Translations under genes and position numbers: made by a program
The notes under the pieces: model-generated
Told to the model about the DNA's origin: nothing
The model's database searches: none
Seen by the model: the letters and a program-made list of their open reading frames with translations, nothing else
From: Thermohalobaculum sp039816045
GTDB lineage: Bacteria; Pseudomonadota; Alphaproteobacteria; Rhodobacterales; Rhodobacteraceae
Length of the DNA: 64,000 nucleotides
Direction of reading: 5' to 3'
Assembly: GCA_039816045.1 (NCBI GenBank)
Contig: JBCBYB010000006.1
Span: 62,001 to 126,000, forward strand
Shown here: positions 43,298 to 51,972 of the stretch, piece by piece
How positions within the stretch are numbered: position 1 is the first letter of the stretch
Layout: the number at the start of each line of letters is the position of its first letter

Positions 43298-44965
43298 TCA
43301 GAAGAAGGTGGTCACGCGGAACAGCCCGCTGACGTCGTCGCTGTCGATGACATCCGAGTCGTCGACTGGAACGGCAACGAAGACCTCGGCGTCGATCTGC
43401 TCGAACATCTGCCATCGCGCGCCCAGACCGACCGAGGAGAGCCCCCGGTTCTCGCCATCGAGCCAGACGCGTCCGGTGTCGAAGAAGCCGAACGCCTCGG
43501 GCGAGGCCACGAAAGGCACCTGGGGCAAGTCGAGCGCATAGGAGAGGGTCAGGCTGAGGCCGACGCCGTGATCGCCCGCCAAGGCGCCCGGATCAAAACC
43601 GCGCCCAATGGTGTAGTTGCCGAGCGAGAAACGCTCATAGGTCGGCAAATCGCCCGACGAGACCTGGGACTGGACGCGCGCACGCATCGCGAACCCGGCC
43701 GGCAGCGGCCGCAGATAGTCGAAGTCGAATTGGGCCGAGACGAATTGCGGGTCGGTGTCGATCGGGCCGGTGAGGTTCGGATCGCCCTCGCTGTTCGCGC
43801 CGAGGATGTCGAGCCCGAAGCGCAGCTCTGTCGATGCGTCCAGCCGTCCTCCGAGGACGTTGTTCTCGATCAGCCGCGCCTCACCGAAAAGCACCCGCAG
43901 ATCCTCGTCGATCTCGATGGCGGGGATGAGGGAGTTGCTCTCCTGGTGGATCGCCTCGAGCCCACCGCCGATGGTTGCGGTGCGGGATCGGCTGCGGATC
44001 ACGTCATAGCCGATGGAGGCCCGCAGCGTCTGGGAGCGATAGTCGATGTCGAGCGGGGTGAGCTCGGCACCGGTCTCAGAAACCGCGTTCGAGCCCTCGA
44101 TCCGGAAGCGCATCCCATCGATCCCGAGAGGCGCCTCATAGGCGATCTGGCCGAGCAATTCTTCACCCACATCAAGAGCGGTGAGGGCGATCGCTTCGAG
44201 CCGGTCCCCCGCGAAGAGCACGCTGTTCACGCCGCCGCCCGCGGTAAAGACGTATGGCCCCGCGAACTCCGAGGCGAAATTGCTGAGGCTGACGAACCCG
44301 TCGAGCGGGGTGAGCGCGCCTTCGACCAGCAGGACAAGCTCACCGGGAACGTCAGAGGGTTTCGGCCGCAGGGCCGCGAGCAGGCTGATGCCGGGCAAGT
44401 CACGCGCGAGCAGCAGCTGGCGCTCGGCAAAAGACACTTGGAGGGGCTGCTGGCCAACCAGCTTCTCGAGCAAGCGGCGCACCTCCGGCTCGGAGCGGCC
44501 GAGATCTCCGCGGAGCTCCAGCGCGCTCACCTTGCCCTCGACGATCACGACGCGGACCACGCCATCGGCAATGCGCTGCGCCGGGATGACGGCACGCACC
44601 GCAAGATAGCCGTCCGTTCGGTAGAGACGCTCGATCCGGTCCGTCACCGCGCGCAGACCGGCGAAGTCAATGGGCTTGCCGATCAGATCCGCCATCAGCG
44701 CATCGAGACGGGCTGCGTCGTAGACCGACGAGCCCTCCATCGCCAGGCCGTTGAGCTGGAACTGCGGCCCGCCCTCGGGGACCGGTGTTTGCGGCGCCTC
44801 GGGCACGGCAATCGTCGCATCCTGGTCGGTCGGCGTGCCGAGCCGCTCCGGGCGCTGCGCCTCGATGGCTTCGCGGGTGTAGATCTGGGATGCCTGACCA
44901 GCGGCCTCTGTCACCGTCACGGCGAGCATGCCCGAGAGGATCATCACTGACGCGAACCTCACCAT
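43298..44965 (-). CDS. Two-partner secretion TpsB transporter (ShlB/FhaC/HecB family)
   Basis: Outer-membrane Omp85-superfamily protein of 555 residues. Sec signal (MVRFASVMILSGMLAVTVTEAAG), a POTRA_2-type domain about residues 65-150 (FQLNGLAMEGSSVYDAARL; DGYLAVRAVIPAQRIADGVV), then a beta barrel to the C-terminal Phe. The L6-like loop motif appears as NYTIGRGFDPGALAGDHG near residue 450. TpsB proteins export large TpsA exoproteins of filamentous hemagglutinin type. No TpsA gene is in the window; the next gene is the CHAT lipoprotein, 65 bp downstream. The GC-rich space between them holds an ACCCACCC element. Confidence 0.87.
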   Translation of the reverse strand: MVRFASVMILSGMLAVTVTEAAGQASQIYTREAIEAQRPERLGTPTDQDATIAVPEAPQTPVPEGGPQFQLNGLAMEGSSVYDAARLDALMADLIGKPIDFAGLRAVTDRIERLYRTDGYLAVRAVIPAQRIADGVVRVVIVEGKVSALELRGDLGRSEPEVRRLLEKLVGQQPLQVSFAERQLLLARDLPGISLLAALRPKPSDVPGELVLLVEGALTPLDGFVSLSNFASEFAGPYVFTAGGGVNSVLFAGDRLEAIALTALDVGEELLGQIAYEAPLGIDGMRFRIEGSNAVSETGAELTPLDIDYRSQTLRASIGYDVIRSRSRTATIGGGLEAIHQESNSLIPAIEIDEDLRVLFGEARLIENNVLGGRLDASTELRFGLDILGANSEGDPNLTGPIDTDPQFVSAQFDFDYLRPLPAGFAMRARVQSQVSSGDLPTYERFSLGNYTIGRGFDPGALAGDHGVGLSLTLSYALDLPQVPFVASPEAFGFFDTGRVWLDGENRGLSSVGLGARWQMFEQIDAEVFVAVPVDDSDVIDSDDVSGLFRVTTFF

Positions 44966-45230
44966 CCGTACCCCCGTTTGCAGGCTCGTTCGACCGTTTG
45001 TCGGTTATCGGAGTTTCTACCACAATCCGACCAAATTCATCCCGCATAATGTTAAAAATTACTATGTTGCCCTTGCGACACGTGCCAGCGCCGGATTCGA
45101 TGCATTCCGCGCGAGGGGCTACATTGTACGTCGCGAAAAAGACATCCAGTGGGGTTTCGCTCTGTGTTATGAGCTCCCACATGTGTGAGATCTTAGAGAC
45201 CCACATCACCCTCAACTGGAGGAGCAAAAA
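44966..45230. promoter_or_regulatory. AT-rich divergent promoter region between TpsB and OmpA-like genes
   Basis: 265 bp without a gene. An AT-rich patch at about 45030-45066 (contains CATAATGTTAAAAATTACTATG) contrasts with the GC-rich surroundings and probably holds promoters for both directions. The OmpA-like gene has a GGAGGAG site at its end. No clear operator was found. Confidence 0.4.
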
Positions 45231-45914
45231 ATGCGATTTGCAAACTTTATTCTGGCGGCAGCCGTTGCAACGGCCTTTGCCCCTGTCGCCCCCGCGCTTG
45301 CGCAAAGTTCTGAAGACGACTTGCTCAAGCGCTTCAAGACCCATCAGTCGACCCACCGTGGCCTCTCGCTCTCGCCGGTGAGCTCCGCCGGTGCCACCGC
45401 TGCGGGCAGCGCGAAGGCGACGCAAGCCGCGACCAGCTCGGCGACATCGAACACTGCGACCACCGCACCGGAGCCGGCCACCACGACGACGTCGACGGCG
45501 TCCACCGGCACCACCGTAAAAGCCGCATCGACAAGCCAAGCGGCGACCCCGGAGGTGGAATATGTCCGCATGCCCGCGGACAGCCAGATCAACATCACGA
45601 TCGAGTTCGACTTCAACAGCGCCCAGCTGCGTGCGAGCGAGTTCGCCAAGCTCGAGACGCTCTGCAATGCCATCAAGCGCTCGGATGTCGGCCTGTTCCA
45701 CATCTTCGGCCACACGGATGCGAGCGGCAGCGACTCTTACAACCTCTCGCTCTCGCGTCTGCGGGCTGAGGAAGTGCGCCGCCGCATGATCAACGACTGC
45801 GCGATCGAGGGTGACCGCCTCCGTGCGATCGGGGTGGGCGAGCAGTATCTCCTGCTGCCGACCGATCCGAACGCTCCGGCCAACCGCCGGGTGGAGTTCC
45901 AGGCGGTCAGCTGA
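45231..45914 (+). CDS. OmpA-family peptidoglycan-binding outer-membrane-associated protein
   Basis: Protein of 227 residues. Sec signal (MRFANFILAAAVATAFAPVAPALA) is followed by a low-complexity Thr/Ala/Ser linker (about 50-105, TATTTTSTASTGTT type) and a C-terminal OmpA domain (about 115-225). The diaminopimelate-binding Asp and Arg are in FGHTDASGSDSYNLSLSRLRAEEV near residues 160-180. There is no N-terminal barrel, so it tethers peptidoglycan without forming a pore. It is alone in its direction except for the kinase gene 200 bp later, and a strong terminator follows. Confidence 0.88.
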   Translation: MRFANFILAAAVATAFAPVAPALAQSSEDDLLKRFKTHQSTHRGLSLSPVSSAGATAAGSAKATQAATSSATSNTATTAPEPATTTTSTASTGTTVKAASTSQAATPEVEYVRMPADSQINITIEFDFNSAQLRASEFAKLETLCNAIKRSDVGLFHIFGHTDASGSDSYNLSLSRLRAEEVRRRMINDCAIEGDRLRAIGVGEQYLLLPTDPNAPANRRVEFQAVS

Positions 45915-45949
45915 TCGCTGTCCGGGCTGCGGCTCGGGAGATCGGATGC

Positions 45950-45981
45950 AAGGGTGCTGCGCCAGACGGTGCGGCACCCTT
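45950..45981 (+). terminator. Terminator after the OmpA-like gene
   Basis: A 14-bp stem (two G-U pairs in RNA) with an AGAC loop; arms 45950-45963 and 45968-45981, beginning AAGGGTGC and ending GCACCCTT. It lies 36 bp after the stop. A short T/C tract follows. It separates the gene from the kinase. Confidence 0.6.
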
Positions 45982-46115
45982 CTCATGTGTAGCTCGGCTC
46001 TATCGCAATCGCGGCAATCGCTTGACTTGTCAGCGAGGACCGTTTCGGGCCTTATACGCGCGCAGGTGCGGGTGTGCGGCGCGTCGCATGGCCGCGAGGA
46101 TTGAGGGAGTTCCCC

Positions 46116-48392
46116 ATGGTGTCGGCGAGCAAGGACGATGTGCTGAGCGCCGGATCCCTCGTCAACAACACCTACCGGATCGAGAAGGTGCTGGGCCGCG
46201 GCGGCATGGGCGAAGTTTATCTCGCCAGCCATGACGTGACGCATGAGCGCTTTGCCATCAAGGTCATGCGCGCTGAGTTCACCGAGAACGAGATGGGCGT
46301 CGAGTTGATGAAGCGCGAGCAGGCGGTGCGCGCAGTCCATCACGAGGCGGTCATCGAGTATTTTGAGCTCGGTCGGACCGCAGGTGGCGACATCTATCTG
46401 GTGATGGACTTCGTTGAAGGTCCCGCCCTCGATGCGGCGTTCAAGGATGCGCCGCTGTCCCCAGATCAGGTGCTGCGGTTGGGGCGCAAAGTGGCCGAAG
46501 GGCTTGCCGCGTGCCACGCGCGCGGCGTGATCCACCGCGACCTCTCGCCCGACAACATCCTGCTGCGCGGCGGCGACACCGATCAGCCGGTGATCATCGA
46601 TTTCGGGATTGCCAAGAACACCTCCGCTTCGGCCGAAGCGACCGTGATCGGCGGCCAGTTTGCGGGCAAGTTCACCTATGCACCGCCCGAGCAGTTCGGC
46701 GGCCAGGTCGAGACGCGCTCGGATCTCTATTCCCTCGGCGTGACGATGCTGGCGGCCTTCCGGGGTGGCTCGCCGAGCTTTGGCGCCAACCAGATCGAGG
46801 TGATGCAGAACAAAGCCAAGCCGGTCGACCTCTCGGATGTGCCGGAACCCTTGCGCGGGGTGATCGCCACGCTGACCGACCCGTCGCCGGAGAGCCGTCC
46901 GGCGTCCGCCACGGCTCTGGTGGAGCGCATCGACCGCGCGATCGCAGGCGCGCCGGAACCCCTGAGCGTCGGGCCCGAGATGACCGTGATTGCGATGCCG
47001 GGCGGAGGCGCTCCGGACCCGCTCGACGATCTGGGGCCGGCCCCTGCCCCGCCGAGCGCTCCGGTGCGGGAGCCCAGCACCCCGCCTGCGCGCGACAAGA
47101 CCGATTTCCGCCTCAGCGGCAGCCATGCAGAACCCGAGCCTGCACCGAAGAAGAAAGGCGGCGCCGGGCGCATCGTGCTGGTGCTCCTGTTGCTTCTCAT
47201 CGGTGGCGGTGTCGGCGCCTGGCAGGCGGGTCTGCTGAACCCCATCCTGCAGCAGGTGCTGGGGCCGGAGACGATCTCCCCCTACCGCTTTGTCGCGAAA
47301 CAGGAGGGCGGCGCGATATCGATCGGTGGTCATGTGCCAAAGGACACGGATGGCGCGATGATCGCCGCCTATCTCGCGGCCTCCTACGACGCGCCGGCCT
47401 CCACGCTCTCTCTGCCGGTCGGCTCAGGCGCCCCAACGGAGCGTTTCGGCGAGGCGCTGCTCGGCCTGCTTGCGCCGCTTGAGCAGCTCGACAGCTGGTC
47501 GCTCGCGCTCGAGGACAGCCGGGTCACCGTGACCGGGATTGCGCCGGATATGGACCGGGGCGATGCGGCGCGCCAGGCGCTTGGCGCCCTCGACGGCACC
47601 GACGGGCTCTCGGTCGCCGTGAACATCTCCAACGGGCCGGTCGTGCTGCTGCCAGAGGCGCTGTCGGAGATCCTGGCCGACGGTGGAGAATGCGGACCGC
47701 TCAGCCTTGATCAGCCCCCCTCGGGCAGCTTTGCGCTCGGCGATGCGGTGACCGTGCGGGGCGAAGTGGCCGACGGCCGTGCGGGGCTGGCGCTGCGGGA
47801 ACGGCTGCAACGCGCCATCGGCGACCGCCAGCTCGACAGCCGGCTCGATGTGCTGAACCAGCCGGTTTGCCAAGTGCGCCGGCTGCTCCCGCCGACCCCG
47901 GAGTCGGAGCTCTCGATCATCCTCGGCATCGGCACGGCCACCGGCGAAGAGCCGAACCCCTCGGGCGCCTTTGCCGTCGGTGAGAACCCGCTGATCGACA
48001 TCAAGGTGCCGGAGACCTCCTCCTGGGGCCACATCCATGTCGCGGCCGTGGACGTCACCGGCGCTGTATTCCACCTGCTCCCGAATGTGAACCGCGACAA
48101 CACGCTGCTCGCAGACCTCGGTTCGGTCGAGGGCGGTGCGAGAACGGTTCGCGTCGCCCACACCCTGGCGGAGCGCTCACAGGATGCCTCGGTGATCGCC
48201 TTCCAGATCGACGAGACCTTCGGCAAGACCCTGATCGTCGCCTTCCACACCCGCGAGCCGCTGTTTGATGAGTTGCGCCCGATCGCGGAGTCGTCTGAGA
48301 GCTTCGCCGCGGCCCTGGAGGCCCGGATCGCCCGGCGACCGCTGACCGGTGCGGAGATCGCGACGCGGATGATCGACACCCGCGTCGACTGA
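46116..48392 (+). CDS. PpkA-like membrane serine/threonine protein kinase with C-terminal DUF4384-like domain
   Basis: Kinase of 758 residues. Hanks-type domain (about 20-285): glycine loop LGRGGMGEVYLAS, Lys in FAIKVM, catalytic loop GVIHRDLSPDN, metal loop IIDFGIAK, and APPEQFGG. A Pro-rich stretch leads to one membrane span (VLVLLLLLIGGGVGAWQAGL near 352), so the remaining ~390 residues are periplasmic: BON-like modules, then a DUF4384-like domain (about 610-735; SSWGHIHVAAVDVTG) as in several type VI linked kinases. In the TPP pathway PpkA phosphorylates Fha and TagF opposes it; TagF is encoded at 39286. ATG 46116 has GAGGGAG upstream. Phosphatase PppA and Fha are not in the window. Confidence 0.87.
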   Translation: MVSASKDDVLSAGSLVNNTYRIEKVLGRGGMGEVYLASHDVTHERFAIKVMRAEFTENEMGVELMKREQAVRAVHHEAVIEYFELGRTAGGDIYLVMDFVEGPALDAAFKDAPLSPDQVLRLGRKVAEGLAACHARGVIHRDLSPDNILLRGGDTDQPVIIDFGIAKNTSASAEATVIGGQFAGKFTYAPPEQFGGQVETRSDLYSLGVTMLAAFRGGSPSFGANQIEVMQNKAKPVDLSDVPEPLRGVIATLTDPSPESRPASATALVERIDRAIAGAPEPLSVGPEMTVIAMPGGGAPDPLDDLGPAPAPPSAPVREPSTPPARDKTDFRLSGSHAEPEPAPKKKGGAGRIVLVLLLLLIGGGVGAWQAGLLNPILQQVLGPETISPYRFVAKQEGGAISIGGHVPKDTDGAMIAAYLAASYDAPASTLSLPVGSGAPTERFGEALLGLLAPLEQLDSWSLALEDSRVTVTGIAPDMDRGDAARQALGALDGTDGLSVAVNISNGPVVLLPEALSEILADGGECGPLSLDQPPSGSFALGDAVTVRGEVADGRAGLALRERLQRAIGDRQLDSRLDVLNQPVCQVRRLLPPTPESELSIILGIGTATGEEPNPSGAFAVGENPLIDIKVPETSSWGHIHVAAVDVTGAVFHLLPNVNRDNTLLADLGSVEGGARTVRVAHTLAERSQDASVIAFQIDETFGKTLIVAFHTREPLFDELRPIAESSESFAAALEARIARRPLTGAEIATRMIDTRVD

Positions 48393-48410
48393 ACCCGCGT
48401 CGACTGGGCG

Positions 48411-49640
48411 TCACTCAGCCGCGAGCGGTGCCACCTTAGGCAGATAGCCTTCGCGCGTCTGCGGGGTGCGGATTCCGAGCACATGGCCCGCAATCTGGGT
48501 GCGCAGGATCTGCGCGGTGCCCCCGCCGATGGTGAACATGCGCACATCGCGATACATGCGCTCCAGCGGCTCCTCGGCGCCATAGCCCCTCGCCCCGAAA
48601 ATCTGGAGCGCATCGTTGACCGCTTTGATCGCGGTCTCCGAGGCGAACAGCTTCGCGCGTGCCGCCATCGCCGGGTCGGGGAAAGCACTGCCATCGGGCC
48701 CGCGCGACCGTGCCGCCTCCTGGAGCAGCAGCCGCGCCGCAGTCAGCCCCGTATCCATATCGGCGAGCATCCACTGCAGCCCCTGGAACTCGGCGATCGG
48801 CCGCCCGAACTGTTCGCGGGCCAGCATGTGGTCGCGCGCCCGCTCCATCGCGCCGACGGCGATCCCGAGCGCCACGGTCCCAGCCCCGACGCGCTGGCTG
48901 TTATAGGCGTTCATCAACTGGGCAAAGCCGCGCCGGAAGCCCCCCGGAGGCGCCAGCGCCATCTCCGCCGGCACTTCCAGCCCGTCGAAGACGAGCCGCG
49001 CCTCGGGCATGCCACAGAGCCCCATGGTCCGCTCATGCCCGGCGACGGTGAACCCGGCCGGATAGGTGCCCGAGGCCGGATCCGCGACCACCAGGAACCC
49101 GCCGATCCCCTCTTCCGCGCCAGTCTCACCGATCACACGGGCAAAGATCAGATGCAGGCGAGAAACCCCGCCGCCGGTGATCCAGTGTTTCTGCCCGTCG
49201 ATCACATAGACGTCGCCACGCCGCCTGGCCGTGGTCAGCATCGCGGTCGCGGCACTGCCGGCGTCCGGCTCGGTGATGCAGATCGCCGGCTTGTCGCCCG
49301 CGAGCACGAGGTCCGCCGCCAACCGCTTCTGCGCCTCGGTGCCATAAGCCATTACAGCGCTGACGGCGCCCATATTGGCCTCGACAACCACCCGTGCGGT
49401 CAGGGTGCAGACCCGGGCGATCTCCTCGATCACATGGACCGCATCGAGGAAGCTTGCGCCCTTGCCCCCATAAGCCTCGGGGATCGTCATCCCCATCAGG
49501 CCCGCCTCACGGAGGTCAGCGATGTTCGCATGGCAATAGCGGCGCTCGCGGTCCCAGGTGGCGGCGCGGTGGACAAAAACCTCGTCGGCAAGGCGACGGG
49601 CAGTGGCTTGAAGCGGGGGATTCTCACGAAGATGTGACAT
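48411..49640 (-). CDS. Acyl-CoA dehydrogenase-fold protein lacking the catalytic glutamate
   Basis: Flavoprotein of 409 residues with the ACAD fold: CITEPDAGSAA near residue 122 and KHWITGG near 151 for FAD and acyl-CoA, RVGAGTVALGIAVGAMERA near 250 and QIFGARGYGAEEPLERMYRDVRMF near 353. The MCAD-type base (YEGT Glu) is replaced by Gly (TIGGGTAQIL), and the isovaleryl-CoA-dehydrogenase-type base position is Gln249. Arg83 lies at the position of the substrate Arg of 3-sulfinopropionyl-CoA desulfinase, an ACAD-fold enzyme that also has Gln there. This suggests a non-dehydrogenase reaction, perhaps desulfination. ATG 49640 chosen over GTG 49655. Divergent from a LysR gene. Confidence 0.8.
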   Translation of the reverse strand: MSHLRENPPLQATARRLADEVFVHRAATWDRERRYCHANIADLREAGLMGMTIPEAYGGKGASFLDAVHVIEEIARVCTLTARVVVEANMGAVSAVMAYGTEAQKRLAADLVLAGDKPAICITEPDAGSAATAMLTTARRRGDVYVIDGQKHWITGGGVSRLHLIFARVIGETGAEEGIGGFLVVADPASGTYPAGFTVAGHERTMGLCGMPEARLVFDGLEVPAEMALAPPGGFRRGFAQLMNAYNSQRVGAGTVALGIAVGAMERARDHMLAREQFGRPIAEFQGLQWMLADMDTGLTAARLLLQEAARSRGPDGSAFPDPAMAARAKLFASETAIKAVNDALQIFGARGYGAEEPLERMYRDVRMFTIGGGTAQILRTQIAGHVLGIRTPQTREGYLPKVAPLAAE

Positions 49641-49696
49641 GACGAGAGCATACACCCCCTCAACTTCTGTGCAATCGAATTAATCTGCTTTCTATC

Positions 49697-49711
49697 TTCA
49701 GGAGACTTGAA
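49697..49711. promoter_or_regulatory. Candidate LysR-type T-N11-A binding site
   Basis: TTCA-GGAGACT-TGAA, a symmetrical T-N11-A box between the acyl-CoA dehydrogenase-like gene and the LysR gene, 4 bp ahead of the LysR ATG and overlapping its ribosome site. That position would suit autorepression. Confidence 0.4.
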
Positions 49712-49714
49712 CTT

Positions 49715-50617
49715 ATGACACCGCGCGTGTTGCAAACACTGGTTGCCATCTCGGAGATCGGGTCCTTTGCCCGCGCGGCGGAGCATCTGAACCTGACCCT
49801 CTCTGCGGTCTCGATGCAGATGAAGGGGCTTGAAGCAGAGCTTGGCGCAGAGCTCTTCGACCGGGCAACGAGGCCGCCCCGGCTCACCCCTCTCGGCCGG
49901 GCTGCGGCGACCCGGGCGCGCGACATCCTCGCGGGAGAGCGGAGCCTGCGCGATCTCTGCCGGGCCGGTTCCGACCTCGCGGGCGACTACCGCATCGGGT
50001 TTATCCTCACAGCGGGGGTGCGGATCTTGCCGGGCTTCCTCGGGCGCGCGCGGGCCGAGGCGCCAGAAGCCCGCTTTGTCATCGAGACCGGGCTCTCGGA
50101 GACCCTCGCGCAGCGGGTGGCGCGCGGCGAGCTGGACGCGGCGGTGATCACGGGCGGTGAGCCGGAGCCGGGCCTTCGCTTGACACCGCTTGCCGAAGAG
50201 GAACTCGTCTACGCCCTCCCGCCCGGCGCGGCCGCGTGGAGCGCCGAGACCTGCTTCGAGCGTCTTGCTTTCCTTCAGTTTGCGCCTGGGACTGGCATCG
50301 GGCGGCTGGTCGCCGGTCACCTCGCACAACAGGGCCTCGAGCCGCGGGAAAGGGTCCTGTTCGACGGGATCGAGGCCATCATGGAGTGCGTGGCCACCGG
50401 GATCGGCTTTACCGCGCTGCCGCAACCGGATGTCGAGCGGTATGCAGGTGCGGGGGTCAGCGTGCTGCCGATGCGCGACCCGCCGCTCACCCGGCGCGTG
50501 GTTCTGGCGACGCTTGCGGGCAGCCGGACGGATCGCGAGCGGGACCGTCTGGCATTGCTCGCCCGGGGCACCGGGGGCACAGAGGCGCCCATTGCAGTGC
50601 AGGAAAAACCCTTGTAA
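49715..50617 (+). CDS. LysR-family transcriptional regulator
   Basis: Regulator of 300 residues. The winged HTH is at residues 1-60 (TLVAISEIGSFARAAEHLNLTLSAVSMQMKGLEAELGAELFDR), followed by a periplasmic-binding-protein-like effector domain (about 90-290; GDYRIGFIL, GELDAAVITG). It is divergent from the acyl-CoA dehydrogenase-like gene and lies 54 bp before the ABC transporter operon, so it may control both, linking uptake of a compound to its CoA-dependent breakdown. The ligand is unknown. Confidence 0.9.
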   Translation: MTPRVLQTLVAISEIGSFARAAEHLNLTLSAVSMQMKGLEAELGAELFDRATRPPRLTPLGRAAATRARDILAGERSLRDLCRAGSDLAGDYRIGFILTAGVRILPGFLGRARAEAPEARFVIETGLSETLAQRVARGELDAAVITGGEPEPGLRLTPLAEEELVYALPPGAAAWSAETCFERLAFLQFAPGTGIGRLVAGHLAQQGLEPRERVLFDGIEAIMECVATGIGFTALPQPDVERYAGAGVSVLPMRDPPLTRRVVLATLAGSRTDRERDRLALLARGTGGTEAPIAVQEKPL

Positions 50618-50671
50618 GGCGCAGATACCGGGGCACGTCCTCCGGCCCGCCACCGCCGCCTGAGGAGCCCC

Positions 50672-51652
50672 ATGCACACTGTCGCCTTTCTGCTGCGCCG
50701 GAGCGCTCAGGCGGTGATCGTCATGCTGGTGATCAGTCTGATCGGCTTCTCGATCCAGGGCGAATTGGGCGACCCCTTGCGCGAGCTGGTGGGACAGTCG
50801 GTCTCGGAGGCCGAACGCCAGGCCCTGCGGGACCAGCTGGGGCTGAACGATCCCTTCTGGGTGCAGTACGGACGGTTCTTGGAGCGGGCCGTGCAAGGCG
50901 ATCTCGGCACCTCCTATTTCTTCAAGCGCCCGGCGCTGGAGGTGATCCTCGACAAAATGCCGGCGACCATCGAGCTGGTTCTGGCCGCCACCGTGATCAT
51001 CGTGCTGGTCTCGGTCCCAGCGGGGACCTATTGCGCGACGCGTCCGCGATCCGGGCTCGCGCGGCTGGTGATGAGTGGCTCGATCATCGGGATCTCGGTG
51101 CCGGTGTTCCTGACGGCGATCTTCCTGATCTGGATCTTCGCGGTGGAGCTGCGATGGATGCCCGCCTTTGGGCGCGGCGACACGGTGGATCTCGGCTGGT
51201 GGGACACGGGGCTCTTGACGTTGGACGGCTGGACCCATCTGGTGCTGCCCTCGGTCTCGCTCGCGCTCATCATGATCCCGCTGTTCATCCGGCTGATCCG
51301 GGCGGAGATGATGGAGCAGCTTGGCCAGGACTATATTCGCTTCGCCCGGGCGAAGGGGCTGGCACCCGCCAAGGTGCGCAGCCACGCCTTCGGCAACACC
51401 CTGCTGCCGGTCGTCACCGTCGGCGGGTTGCAGATCGGGACGCTGCTCGCCTACACCATCCTGACCGAGAGCGTCTTCGAATGGCCGGGCATGGGCAACA
51501 TGTTCCTTGAGGCGGTGACGCGTGTCGATACGCCCCTTATCATCGCCTATATCATCGTGGTGGGGCTGATTTTCGTTGTGGTAAACACCATCGTCGATCT
51601 GATCTACACGCTGATCAACCCGATGGTTTCCCTGCCCGGGGCGCAGTCGTGA
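50672..51652 (+). CDS. Oligopeptide/dipeptide-type ABC transporter permease (DppB-like)
   Basis: Inner-membrane permease of 326 residues with about six spans. The start FLLRRSAQAVIVMLVISLIGFSIQ and the motif DPLRELVG are typical of DppB/OppB. The EAA loop is EMMEQLGQDYIRFARAKGLAPAKV near residue 211, which docks to the ATPases. It pairs with the permease at 51969 and two ATPases. The usual solute-binding protein gene is absent from the operon, so it must be elsewhere. Substrates of this family include peptides, nickel and many small molecules. Confidence 0.9.
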   Translation: MHTVAFLLRRSAQAVIVMLVISLIGFSIQGELGDPLRELVGQSVSEAERQALRDQLGLNDPFWVQYGRFLERAVQGDLGTSYFFKRPALEVILDKMPATIELVLAATVIIVLVSVPAGTYCATRPRSGLARLVMSGSIIGISVPVFLTAIFLIWIFAVELRWMPAFGRGDTVDLGWWDTGLLTLDGWTHLVLPSVSLALIMIPLFIRLIRAEMMEQLGQDYIRFARAKGLAPAKVRSHAFGNTLLPVVTVGGLQIGTLLAYTILTESVFEWPGMGNMFLEAVTRVDTPLIIAYIIVVGLIFVVVNTIVDLIYTLINPMVSLPGAQS

Positions 51653-51972
51653 GCCTGCTGCCAGAAGAGATGCCCGTTTGGGTCTTGGCTGCTCTCGGCG
51701 CGGGCCTCTCGGCGCTTTGCGTAAGCTTCCTGGTGATCAATCTCGGGCTGAGGCTTCTGCCGGCGGGGCGCGCCTTTCTGGCGGCGGCACGGGCCGAAGG
51801 GCGGCTGCTCGCCAATCCCGGACGGAGCGACCCCCCGGCCGTGTGGCTGATCTTCGGATTGGCGACGGTGTTGGCCACGGCTGCGGGCGTGGCAACCTAC
51901 ACAACCCTTCTCGAAGGGCTCACCCGGGACATCTGGCCGAGCGGCCGCATCTTTGCGGAGGGCCGCCTGTGA
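51649..51972 (+). CDS. Small two-span membrane protein inside the ABC operon
   Basis: Protein of 107 residues with a GTG start overlapping the DppB stop (GTGA). Two hydrophobic segments (VWVLAALGAGLSALCVSFLVI at 10, WLIFGLATVLATAAGVATYTTL at 66) and a basic loop between (AARAEGRLLANPGR). It is not an ABC permease fragment that can be recognised, and not known from canonical Dpp/Opp operons. Coupling to both permeases by overlaps suggests a subunit or assembly factor of this transporter; function unknown. Confidence 0.7.
   Translation: MSLLPEEMPVWVLAALGAGLSALCVSFLVINLGLRLLPAGRAFLAAARAEGRLLANPGRSDPPAVWLIFGLATVLATAAGVATYTTLLEGLTRDIWPSGRIFAEGRL

Noticed and set aside
40827..43541. A 904-codon plus-strand open frame opposite the CHAT gene
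   Set aside because: Arg/Gly/Glu-rich shadow; the minus strand has a signal peptide, lipobox and catalytic dyad.
44966..46115. A tRNA or small RNA gene in the spaces around the OmpA-like gene
   Set aside because: No cloverleaf pattern was found; the only clear structure is the terminator at 45950-45981.
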